Source: Corbicula japonica (taxonomy: Eukaryota; Mollusca; Bivalvia; Venerida; Cyrenidae). From it: a stretch of DNA of 64,000 nt. The notes below the pieces were generated by a model. The model worked only from the letters and a program-made list of their open reading frames with translations. It searched no databases and was not told the origin of the DNA. Below, in pieces: positions 44,346 through 54,490 of the stretch. Every line of letters begins with the position of its first letter. Position 1 is the stretch's first letter. The stretch covers positions 3,742,501 to 3,806,500 of the forward strand of contig JAZAYU010000019.1 of NCBI GenBank assembly GCA_038501625.1. The letters are read 5' to 3'. Both the position numbers and the translations under genes were made by a program.

Positions 44346-45381
44346 ATATCACTAGTCAAGTCTGAATCTTAGAGGACTGTTCTTAATAATCACCAACGTG
44401 AGGATTGTGCTAAAATGAAAAATGTTTGGAAGATATTGTAGATAACTTTAGTATTAAAAATTCTGAAATAACTTGAGCTAAGTGTGAATCATATGTGCTG
44501 GAAATATTATAAAATGCCTTTATGGCTGCTGCGTCCGGTTTGAGAAAAATGCAGAAATTTACAAAGTATGGGGATTCATTAATGTATGCGTGCTGAATGT
44601 TTTATTGAAAAAAAACTTAAATTAGAAAACTGAACTTTATTCAAGCATTATTGTAAACTACAACTTACGCAATGCATACTCCGGTGCATGTATGCAATAA
44701 ACCCTTATCTTGTCTCGTTTTCTTTACAAGTGGCCCAATATTATAGTTAAAGAGTGGATTTCAGGGCTAAAATGACCGACAACGTTGGCGTTTTGATTGT
44801 TTGACGGTATATTAAGGGTTTTGTAACACTTGTGTTCTTGACCCTGAAATCTTTAATAGCCACAACGGCGCGGTCTATATTGTAGTCCAGCGGCAACTCT
44901 CAAGATGATTATTTTTCAAAAGCTATCAAAGATCTATTCAACATTCTCTTTTTGTCCTCCTTTTTAAAATTTATTTCAAGTAAAATACCGGTTGTTATCG
45001 AACACCCAGTTGCTATTCAGTTTCAAAGGTTCACGACTAGAAAATAAAAAATACCGATAATTTTACTTGAAAATAGAATTACCTCAAGCAAACAAATAAA
45101 GTTATTTACCAGACGTATCATTAATTTTAAATTGAATACCATCATTGTGATTTGGGAAAGTCACGAATATCATTAATTTTGTCACGATTTTCTGTAATAA
45201 TTAATGTCTGTAAGGTAAGTCGTCTGGGGCTGGCTTTTTTGAAACTTTATCTGCTCTTTAAATTATCAGGGAAGTTTTATTTCCAAATAAAATATGGGGA
45301 GTTGTATTAAAGATTTTGTCATGAATGTTTTTATGTCCTCAGAACTTATTATTCTTTAAATAAAACGAATCTTTGACAGCC
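44346..45381. other. Gene-free A+T-rich stretch
   Basis: Nothing is recognised. Confidence 0.5.
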
Positions 45382-45485
45382 AGCGAACACTACAGATAAC
45401 AAAATATTACAGGCTCGGTTTGAGATAGAGCCTGGGTGTGAGCAGCAATGGAAATGCACAATGTTGTCCACGCGGCCGCCCCAAC
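45382..45485 (-). mobile_element. RepA 3' fragment, minus orientation
   Basis: GCGAACACTACAGATAACAA, CAGGCTCGGTTTGAGATAGA then GCCTG, GCAGCAATGGAAATGCA, CACGCGGCCGCC. The CAGGCTC/GAGCCTG stem is intact although the loop has changed length. Confidence 0.7.
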
Positions 45486-45955
45486 TCAAAATTTTTCAAC
45501 AACAATTAATATCGTACTCAGGCGTAATTGATAACAGCGCTGCTTGTTATTTCTTGTGTATGGCCCCTTTATATAGTAAAATATTTGCTGTATCATTTAT
45601 TTTTAATTTCACGACGACAAAATATAAGAAAAAATGGAAAATTATTATCAAGTAACATTTTCGAACAGTTGTAAGATACGACTGGCATAGCCGGGCATTA
45701 TTATTGCCTAGTAACAATGTTATTGTGTACAACGTTTTAAATAATAAGTACCAGCAAATGTCAAACGGCAGCAAAACTAAACGATGGAACACAAGACAAT
45801 GTTGTGCCATGCAATGTCATAAAAATCTGGTAAGATATACATGTATGTTATTATTGACAGAATTACTGTTGAGTTAGGCGGCATGCCTAAGTTAAAAATA
45901 TTATTAAAATTATTACTAAATTCATTGAGTTATCGTGTACTCTTTTGTTTATATG
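45486..45955. other. Gene-free stretch
   Basis: Nothing is recognised. Frames on both strands at 45461-45810 overlap and are not supported. Confidence 0.5.
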
Positions 45956-46335
45956 AGAACCTTCAGGTGCAAAAATGAGACTGGTGCAACCTAAAAATTG
46001 TTTAAAATCACACTGGAAACATTCTTTGCCACTGACCGTTTAAAGTCTGTAACTTGTCGGATTCTCATTTGTATTAGCAATATGTGAAAATGGTAAAATA
46101 TTCATCAGAAATAGCCACACGCACTCTCCGAAAACAGCCGAAAGGTAGAAGAAACAAGAATGTGTTTATAAAATGATCAGTTCGAAGATGATAACCTGAG
46201 GACTTACCGTCATTGAATAGTCAATGGCAAAATTTCAATTTGTTAACTTCATAAACCTATGCCCTATTCTCCTCTCTGCCTGTTGGCTGTGTGGGGATGT
46301 TGTATCTTCTGCATGTGGCATTTCCTTATGCAAAT
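45956..46335. mobile_element. Rearranged RepC: plus, minus and plus pieces
   Basis: 45956-46085 is RepC plus (GAGAACCTTCAGGTGCAAAA, TTTGCCACTGACCGTTTAAA). 46100-46190 is RepC 3' end in minus orientation (ATTCATCAGAAATAGCCACA, AAAACAGCC, AGAAGAAACAAGAATGTGTT). 46255-46335 is the 3' end in plus orientation (TCCTCTCTGCCTGTTGGCTG, GTGTGGGGATGTTG, TTATGCAAATA). The last two form an inverted pair. Confidence 0.65.
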
Positions 46336-47339
46336 AAAAAAATAAAAAAGAATATGATGGGCAAAGAATTAGGACAACACTTGTGAGTAGCTTCAAAATT
46401 GTATTCCTGTTCTTTGAGTGCATTTTTTAATTTTGAATATAACTCTCTTAGAAATACAATTATATAAATTGTCATCAAAACGTGTTGTTAAGTATAAGAC
46501 ATTTTTGTGGTTATGTTTAGCTGCACCCATATGAATATCCATCTTATTATATTAGCTGGTCACGTAATTCCTGACAATGTGCTAGGTAATTTACTTTGCT
46601 TCACCATCCATTTAAGTAATTGTGAGATTTCATTACTTTAGTTACACGTTTTTCTTTAGGCTATTGGTAGACTTTCCTACATCGCATGTCTGTTAAATCG
46701 AAGTATAAGCCAATGTCTCTGCTATTACTGTTTACAAGGAATGTCGTATTTTTGTAATTTAAAAGAGCTTTAGGGGACACAGTTTTCTTGATTTGTTTCT
46801 TATATAATGGAGAACGTAGACGAGCAAAAAAAAGGAATGGACGATAAACTTGCCGATCGGCTAGAATTATGTCTGAATTGATGCAAACATAGCAAACATG
46901 TGTAATCAAATGAGATATAATATGTAATGTCGTCTGCTCGGTTTAAAGGGAATGAAAATATCCATAAAGGCGTTCCTCCGTTCGTCATTGCTATAACAGA
47001 CAAAACAGAAAACAATAACGTTATATACTCATTCTAAAATATGTTAATACCAGGATACAATATCCGTTTTGGATTGATAAGAAAAAACATAATATATAAT
47101 AGATTTCGGAATTCGTAACAAAGCAAAATGTAAAAAGCTGATGTACAAATGCATAGTTTGTAAAGTACATCTTAAAGACATTGGCCATTGTGGTTGAGTG
47201 TCTTTCTAATGTTTGGATTAGGCACGAGTTAAGCTAGACGAACTGTAAAACAGCTACATGTATTACGGTATTCACTGAAGTATTGAATTTGAGGCCCGTC
47301 TCTTAAATCAGTAAGTTTAATATGTTATGAGTTTAGAAG
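46336..47339. other. Gene-free A+T-rich stretch
   Basis: Nothing is recognised. Overlapping minus-strand frames at 46661-47015 are under 83 codons. Confidence 0.5.
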
Positions 47340-47395
47340 TAAATGTAATTTAAGCAATGAATCCCAATTGGGTTTCATTGCTTAAATTACATTTA
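47340..47395. repeat. 56-bp palindrome
   Basis: TAAATGTAATTTAAGCAATG...CCCAATTGGG...CATTGCTTAAATTACATTTA: 28-nt arms, one mismatch, no spacer. It should extrude as a cruciform. No relative is found in the window. Confidence 0.92.
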
Positions 47396-48814
47396 TTTAG
47401 AAACATTTAAAGAGCAATGAAAATGCGAGTTCTTATATCACATTAAAAACCTACATTGAGAATATTATTTTTCGTAAAAGGCATCAATACACAGAAACTA
47501 TATATTAACTTTAAAATAATAACTGTGATAAAGCTAAAACATTAGGGTATGTTACTTAAAATGCCAACAAAAAGCAAACGTAATTTACAGAAACTCATGT
47601 CCATAAATTTCATATTAAAATAACTATGTAATGTTTTGCAATCGTGAGTAAAGGCAATGTTGTCGAATAGACGCATCCTCTAAAGAATTAAACCTGGTTG
47701 TTCTAACCCTAACTTGTTTGTCACCATCAATACCAATCAGTCATTTTGATTTGTATGTCTGACGTTTACTACATAATGAAAAGCTGGAATTCTTTCATTA
47801 TAATGAATTACGACAGGTATTATCTATTTTCCTAAAAGGCAACTCAGCATATTAACAATAAATGATGTTGTGTTGTTGATGTTTTTTTACTTTCGTGCAG
47901 ATGGTCAGTGTTTTGAAATTTATATATTGAAAAGTAAAGGAGCGCAAATAAAACATGTCAATGAAAACTAATTTTAAAGTAAAATTGAACGTACTGAATC
48001 TGCGGGATTAGCTATAATTTACCGTTTCAAAGATTTACACAAATTTAGTTTATGCACAGATCCACATAAACATTCTGACAATTCATGCATTGATGAAACA
48101 CAGAAAAACTAAATTTTATTTTTAAGTTAAAGATTGAAAACGTGAGCATAACTTAGTGCACTGGCAACGAAGAAAAATATATTGTGTCGTTTTCTTTAGT
48201 TAACTTCTACCGCCTCGTAACAAACCTAAAAATCGATCCATCTCGAATATCAAAATCTAATGAATTTTAATTATCTGTCATTGATCACCAACACTTCTGT
48301 TGTACATTATATTTTCTTTGATATACTTCACGTGCCTTCACGTTGTCTTTAATTCTTTAATTGACTTACTGTGTTGTTTTAATGAAATCAGATACACGGT
48401 AATTTGCAAATATTCACTTGAATGGACCTTGTTATTGCCTCTTCCATTTAGAAGAGATGGTAGAGATGATAATCATGACTTTTTTCAAGAAAATTAACTT
48501 CATATGTATTATTTTGCTTCGTTCTCGAGAATGAATGAGCAAGGTTAAAACAGTATAAATAAAAATTTAATGCGTCCCCAATAATGGCATTCCTAATGAT
48601 TAACTAACTCCAGTATATTATTTCTTGTACACTTCACTTGAAACATCATCAAGTGCTTTTGAGACAACAGTAGTATGCAAAATATTTGCTCCAGTGACGA
48701 GAATAACATTCATGAATACCACGATGACATTTCATTAAAAGTGATGAATCCAATCTCTGTAAATTATTAGAATCACGCATGCTTATTGTGTAATCATGGC
48801 ATCCGTGTTTATGC
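47396..48814. other. Gene-free A+T-rich stretch
   Basis: Nothing is recognised. Frames at 48300-48497 and 48649-48831 are under 66 codons. Confidence 0.5.
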
Positions 48815-48845
48815 GGGAGCCTGATATGCATATTTCACCATTTTT
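48815..48845 (+). mobile_element. RepC 3'-end scrap
   Basis: GGGAGCCTGATATGCATATT then TCACCATTTTTTA matches the end of RepC copies such as 31570-31600. Confidence 0.45.
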
Positions 48846-49034
48846 TAGTTTTGTCTATGATATTCATGCTTGGTTGTCTAAGATATCCTCTCAGATCTTA
48901 TTTGATCATTCATTATCTGCAGACAAGAATTTGCATGGAATTATTTTTGCATATCAAGTTTAAATAATAACTGTCACCATGCTTGGGAAGTAACAACGTT
49001 TTAGCTGTTTTTTATGCAAATATAGTGATACTCT

Positions 49035-49113
49035 CATTTCGGTACCGAGCCTCGTGGGCAGTAAGTTGAACTTTTCGTCATTCCAAATTGAACTTTCTCA
49101 TCGATCAGTGCCA
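49035..49113 (+). mobile_element. Possible RepA remnant left of a foldback
   Basis: ACCGAGCCTCGTGGGCAGTA recalls RepA's GGCGGCGTGGGCAGTA. RepA-like TTTTCAATGGCTTTCAAAGT resumes after the foldback (49278-49300). Confidence 0.4.
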
Positions 49114-49249
49114 AAGGTTATAAAACTGAGCATGGAAACCAGTCTCAAATCTCAAGCATCTGATTGGCTGAAATGGCGACCAGTCGCCATTTCAGCCAAT
49201 CAGATCCTTGAGATTTGAGACTTGTTTCCAATCTCAGCTTTATAACCTT
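49114..49249. mobile_element. 136-bp foldback element (FB family)
   Basis: AAGGTTATAAAACTGAGCAT at the left, inverted AAGGTTATAAAGCTGAGATT at the right, with nearly perfect pairing through to the centre TGGCGACCAGTCGCCATTTC. Same length as 28400-28535. The arms carry CCAATCAGA, a good NF-Y CCAAT word, on both strands. Confidence 0.93.
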
Positions 49250-49439
49250 CAGACCAGATCATCCATATAATTTTGTCCTTTTCAATGGCTTTCAAAGTTC
49301 TTTTTTTTTCCAATTATTTTGACATAATTATTTTCCGAGACTGATGTAGACCCTTTATTTGTTGAAAGTAAAGAAAGGTTATCAACATGATATTATACAG
49401 CGCTCTGCAGGTCTAGTGATTAACTCATCTACAGTTGAC

Positions 49440-49990
49440 AATTATGCTTATCTCTTTGGTTGCGCGACGATGGTAGGGGTGTTAGAGTTTTTGAAAGTTT
49501 ATGGTAAAATCTTGTACAAAAATCCAAGAAGCTCGATTTGTTTCTTTTATCTCTGTCATCGTGTTCTTGCTGATTTAACTCCAGGAGCTCTGGTCTCGGT
49601 AAGATCATGAGTACCCACCCCTTTGATTCTGCAATGCTATTACATGTAGCTTCTTATGTTTAATAAGTTTGTGTACTTTTGCATGGAAGATTGTTGAGCT
49701 GATGGGTGGGTTGGAGTTATTTCACCAAGACCACTTGTACTTGTTTTGTGATATGAGAACCTGTTGGGGCAAGTGTGAAGTTGGTGCCCCCTAGAACCTG
49801 GTTTAAACCCCCAGTGGCAATTTGTTTTGCCACTGACTGTTCCAAGGCGGTAATCCCAAGAGTCCTCATTTTCGTTAATTGTTTGTGGCGTTTTATTTGA
49901 ATTGACATAATAAACATGCTCTCTTTTCCTCTCTTGTTTTTCGCTGCGTGGGGAGGCTGTGTTTTGTGAGTGTAGTGATTCCTGATATGC
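49440..49990 (+). mobile_element. RepC, full-length copy
   Basis: TTATCTCTTTGGTTGCGCGA, AAGAAGCTCGATTTGTTTCT, GGAGCTCTGGTCTCGGTAAG, GTTGGAGTTATTTCACCAAG, hairpin CAGTGGCAATTTGTTTTGCC, CGCTGCGTGGGGAGGCTGTG and TTCCTGATATGCGG. It is collinear with 14920-15475. Three overlapping minus-strand frames of 75-130 codons (49640-50120) lie in or beside it and differ in frame, so they are artefacts. Confidence 0.9.
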
Positions 49991-50546
49991 GGAAAAAAGA
50001 AAACACCATGCACGAAAAAATATTTTGATCATGCTGTAGCGAAGTAAAATAGCAAAGTAGCAAACTACTGCTTAAAAGTAACTGTTTAATAAATGAAGAC
50101 AAACGGACTTCCAGTACCAAAAACTGTTATTTGCATTGTATTGATTATATAGTCCAGTGTTTTTTGTTTTACTTTTTACTTCGCCTTGTTTTATTATCAG
50201 CTAGTCATAATTAGTCGTGAACAACTGCATACGTCATATTATCTAGAACTTTCTATGTGATTAGTGGCGTCAGTGTGTCACTGTCGAGATGTTTTCTTCT
50301 ATGTCAATTTGAAATGAAATGAAATGTATAAACTGCATCGCGCTTCAGCATATTTGTTATATATGAGACCGCATGTGCTTTTCTAAACATTTTTCTATTA
50401 TTTATCTCAAAAGATGAACGTACAGAAAATTGCTTACAACCATCTTTGATGGATTGATAAATAACCCCGTCAATACAGATTTGGTTTTTATTTAATCACC
50501 ACATAGATATATTGTATTAACTGCTTTTGGCCACTTTTAATCATTT
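49991..50546. other. Gene-free stretch
   Basis: Nothing is recognised. Confidence 0.5.
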
Positions 50547-50735
50547 TGCCACTGACCGTTCCGAGGCGGTGCACTAATGTTCTCTTTATTGTTAATTGTT
50601 TGTGTTATCTAATTTGAAATTTGTTGTTTTATTAAATCATGATCTCTTTTCCTCTCTACTTTATTTTTTTTTGCTGCGTGGGGAGGCTGTTTTTCTGATT
50701 GTGGCAATTCTCGAGATTCATATTTTCTGTTATTT
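50547..50735 (+). mobile_element. RepC 3' half abutting RepA
   Basis: It starts in the central hairpin (TTGCCACTGACCGTTCCGAG) and runs through CGTGGGGAGGCTG and GTGGCAATTCTCGAGATTCA. The next bases are already RepA, so the two elements are directly joined. Confidence 0.85.
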
Positions 50736-50737
50736 AA

Positions 50738-51120
50738 TTTTTGTCTTTGACGGTTTCTATGATATGCATGATTTATATTCTCAGATCCCCTGTCCAAATG
50801 CTATTCTTTTCAGTTCCTCTCGTTTGTTGATTTTTTTTTAGAGTTAACCCGTTATTTTTTTCTGGGGACCATACGCCGCAGAACATGGTGTGGTATTATT
50901 CTGAATATGCCGCAGATGAATGTTGCATGTTAACCGCCAAATTCACACCATCGTTATGGAAAGATCGAAATGGGTAATGTGTAAATATTTCATTGCGTTT
51001 AAACCGGGAATAGGCTGCAAGGGGAGAGGGTAATATGCATTTCCATCACTGCCAATCAAAGTCTCAGTACGGCGCTGAGCCTGCAAAATTCTCATATTTG
51101 TCGTGTTCAGTGGCTTTAAG
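50738..51120 (+). mobile_element. RepA, 5'-truncated copy
   Basis: TTTGTCTTTGACGGTTTCTA, ATTCTCAGATCCCCTGTCCA, GGGGACCATACGCCGCAGAA, CGCCAAATTCACACCATCG and TTGTCGTGTTCAGTGGCTTT. The GGCAGTAAT hairpin has become GAGGGTAATATGCATTTCCA...CACTGCC and no longer pairs well. Confidence 0.85.
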
Positions 51121-51185
51121 TTCAACAAGATGTAAAATAAATTTAAGAAACATTTTAGTACATTAAAACGAAACATGCTTTTTCA

Positions 51186-51434
51186 TAATGTACAAAGGCT
51201 AGGGTTAGGGTTAGATCAGTGGTCTAGGGGTAGATCGTCGGACTCAATATCCGGAGACTGTGGGTTCGAGTCTCACCAGGATTGAGGTTCGTCTGCAGTT
51301 TCCCCAGTCCACATTTGGCGCGAGTACTGGTTGGAAACCCAGGAAGCAGTCATCGAGCGTGATTAATATAAGTTAGAATAACTTGTTTCGCAATCGATGT
51401 AAAATAAATAAGTTTAAACTGTAATGTACAAAGG
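51186..51434 (+). mobile_element. tRNA-derived SINE with 13-bp direct repeats
   Basis: TAATGTACAAAGG at 51186-51198 recurs at 51422-51434 and brackets about 223 bp. The inside begins with CTAGGGTTAGGGTTAG, then an A box (TGGTCTAGGGG) and a B box (GTGGGTTCGAGTCTC, T stem GTGGG/CTCAC complete). The putative anticodon loop CTCAATA (stem TCGGA/TCCGG) reads CAA. The acceptor stem is poor, so this is a SINE head, not a tRNA gene. The body contains TTTCCCCAGTCCACATTTGG and a TAAAATAAATAAG tail. A second shared word (GATGTAAAATAAAT at 51129 and 51396) leaves a larger duplication possible. Confidence 0.7.
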
Positions 51435-51952
51435 GTTATCAGATTCGAAACAAAAACGTATTTAAGTTATTTTTTAATCATGTCAGTGGCATTGCTATCC
51501 ATGTTTAAAAATATGATCACTGTGTCTTTTTTTAGACATTCGCCGTAACAACATGATACATACAAATCAGAATGTCTTTTAGATGAATGAAGTTATTAAT
51601 AGTGGCGCATGTAGTGTAATGATCTGTTTGGGGGAAACTTTAATCGTGAGATTTACGTTTTTTATAATATATTTTATTGAGTTATTAGACATACTGACAT
51701 TTTCATCATATTTTAGTTAAAATTGTTTATTTCGTTACATCGCCATGTGTTTTCTTTTTTACTTTTTCAAAATGTATTACTATTGAATTTTTCTACGCAG
51801 CTAGGAAACAATATTTTACAGAAGCCATACCGAAAGACATAATCACGACATTGTTACTAAAATAACCGTTCGTCATGCAGTTTTTATTTAAATTTGAGGT
51901 TTCGTAGTGACATGTTAAAAACTTAACAGGTGTATTTGCCTAAATTAATTTT
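51435..51952. other. Gene-free A+T-rich stretch
   Basis: Nothing is recognised. Confidence 0.5.
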
Positions 51953-52076
51953 CTACCGTTACCGATGTCGTGCAGTGATGATAAAGTATATCAGAGCTAT
52001 CCGATCAACCTTTTTGGGGGTTGTCCAGTAAGCTCATTTGGTTGCGGGTTCGCTCCCTTTTAGAGGCAATATCATT
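51953..52076 (+). mobile_element. SINE-S with internal deletion
   Basis: TACCGTTACCGATGTCGTGC, AGTGATGATAAAGTATATCA, GAGCTATCCGATCAACC, GTAAGCTCATTTGGTTGC joined directly to GGGTTCGCTCCC and GAGGCAATATCATT. The approximately 50 bp that normally separate A and B boxes are missing. Confidence 0.85.
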
Positions 52077-53532
52077 AATAAAATAGCACAATACCTTATA
52101 CCTAACAAATTCAAAATCATATGACCACAAGTTATGAAGACTTAAATTGACATTGATTTCATCAAGTTCTGATTCACTGTTAAGTTGTGATTCAAAATAT
52201 TTTGCAAGTTTCTGACACACTTTCTTTAAGTTATGGTTCAGAAAGTTCTGGAAGTTTTTACATGTACCTGTATATAAAACTAACCCTTTACAAAAATAAA
52301 GATGCTAATGATGTAACAGAATTCCGTTTCACAAATTCCATTCAATTTCAACTTAATTTCCTAAAATGTTATATTTTGTCAAAAAGATTGCTGGCTCTGT
52401 GACATCCTTCATTTTTAACTATGACAGGATGTCCCCTGAAGAGAAGAATAATTATAGCTTTTAATATTTATAATCAGAATTTCCTTCTTGAACTCCGATA
52501 AGAGTAGGCGCCAGTCTCCGCGGATCTTAATGTCAACAAGACACTAATGACTATAAACTGGTTGTGAATTGAAACTTAATGGACAACACTGGCTGTTGTT
52601 ATGTCAAGCTTTTGTGACTTGACAATAATTTTAAGTGGAATCACGTAGGCTGTTGACATTTACCTAACAAATTCCCTGGGCGCCTCAGAGTATCATACGT
52701 TATTGGTCGATAATCAGAAATTGTCCATGTAATAACAAAATCATGTGATAGAACAAAATGTATCGATTAAAAATAATTTAGGGGTGTAGTGCAATAAACA
52801 AAACAACAAACGGATACTTTAAGTTTAAATTTCCTATTTCGGCTGTGTGTCCGAGTTTGCTTTTGATTTTTAAGATCTTCAAAAATCCATGTTCAAAATA
52901 GTTTTAAGATAAAATCTTGTTAAACTTGTTAATAAAACAGAACCAAACATCTCTTATTTCTTGCTGTTATCTCCTTATTTGTCCAAATAATAAAATAACA
53001 ACATTATGGCTCTACTCGGAGAATGCACGCATTTACGTTACGTAAATAATTTTGAAATGTTGATATTGTTGTTTGTTTTTTTGCATAATCCGATTGCACG
53101 AAATGAGACACTATTTAGGAATTTAGAACCTGTATCAAAAACAACACATCTTAGCCTAGAATGTAGAATATTTTTGAAGATGTCGGATCAATGACGAAAA
53201 TATAATATAATGTTATAATATTTTATTATTTTTATTATTTTATTATTTCCAGTACTGCTTAATGTCAAAGGTAAACTTGTAGAAGAATACTTTATGCTTT
53301 GTGGCAATTTTGAAAGAAGACAATATGCCACGAAAGGAATTGATTAATTTAATATCATTTAGGGTGTTTTACATAAAAGTTTAGTCATTGAGCATGTGGC
53401 TTGTCAAATAAAATTTAGTTGAGACACGTTCATTGGACACACGAAGCAAAATTACCCAGTATTGCTACAAAATCATGACCGAACAGTGGTTATGTAACAA
53501 TATCAACTCTCGTTTATTTTGTTCGAGATGTG
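52077..53532. other. Gene-free A+T-rich stretch
   Basis: 1.5 kb in which nothing is recognised. Frames of 62-71 codons at 52005-52402 and 53006-53194 lack motifs. Confidence 0.5.
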
Positions 53533-53606
53533 GTTGCCCAGGCTAGTTCAAACGGTAACGAGCTCGGAGACATTTGCAGTACAGTTTCGATTCCATGTTT
53601 AGGCAT
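53533..53606 (+). pseudogene. tRNA-like remnant
   Basis: GGCTAGTTCAAACGGTAACG fits a D arm/A box and CAGTTTCGATTCC a B box. TGCC...GGCA could close the acceptor. The anticodon arm is not convincing. A decayed tRNA or SINE head. Confidence 0.35.
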
Positions 53607-54308
53607 ATATTATATTGTTATCATATATGTAAAATCATGAACGCGTTTAACATCCTTTCAATACGTATGTTTTGGCAAGAAGAATATTTGTTGATTGGAT
53701 AATTAAAAAAAAAGATTTAAATGAAATAACACATCTAGTCCTATTCAATCAGTAAAAGCATTATATAATGGTTAAAAGTCTTATCTCTCCCAACACCGAA
53801 ATTATGTCAGTAAAAGTGCATTAACGCCTCTTAAATTCCTAACAATTGAGCTCTAATTTTCGCAGCAGTTGCAGGACTAATGACGCTGTGAACGCGAGAG
53901 AATGAAGTCAAGGTTAAGGAATACACATTGACATTTTAATGTTAGAGAATTTAGTCTGCGAACATCAATAATGAAACCTCGTTTGATAAAAATGAAGAAA
54001 TCTTTGACACTGAAAGCCAAACGGACACAGTTTTGTAAAACAACTCGGCGTTTGATTCGGTTGTATAACAGGACGTAATTGTGCACTTGGTATGCATTTT
54101 CTTGGAAAGATGTATTTGTCAAAGTGTTTTATCTTGATAAAAATATATTTTATAGCTTCAATAATATTTTTTCTATGATATTTTTAATATGATTGATTTA
54201 AAAACAGTTTTGTGTTTTGTCCATAGGTCTTATGTTTTGTCCTTTGTCGGTTATCATTGTAGTTGGTTTTAAACTGTATTATACATGTAAATTGCTGTCC
54301 TACCTTAA
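53607..54308. other. Gene-free A+T-rich stretch
   Basis: Nothing is recognised. The 81-codon minus-strand frame at 53877-54122 has no motif I can name. Confidence 0.5.
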
Positions 54309-54490
54309 GTGTGGCGGCCGTAAAAAGTCTCCCCGTACATATAGTCAGTACTGTTATCAGTAAAATAACCTTCACCGATGTCGTGCAGTGATGATTACGT
54401 ATATCAGGGCTATCCAATCAACCTTTTATTAGAGTTGTCCCGATAAGCTCAATTGGTTGCATAGTAGAAATCGCAGGGCTAGGCGCTGTC
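54309..54490 (+). mobile_element. SINE-S with full upstream module, 3'-truncated
   Basis: GTGTGGCGGCCGTAAAAAGT, CTCCCCGTACATATAGTCAG, TACTGTTATCAGTAAAATAA, GATGTCGTGCAGTGATGATT, ACGTATATCAGGGCTATCC, then TTGTCCCGATAAGCTCAATT (A box) and GGGCTAGGCGCTGTC, ending before the B box. This is the best view of the 5' end of the family. Confidence 0.85.

Noticed and set aside
51199..51216. Telomeric repeat or interstitial telomere
   Set aside because: Only two TTAGGG words, which are part of the SINE head.
53533..53606. Functional tRNA gene
   Set aside because: Only box-like words and a few closing pairs. No acceptable anticodon arm.
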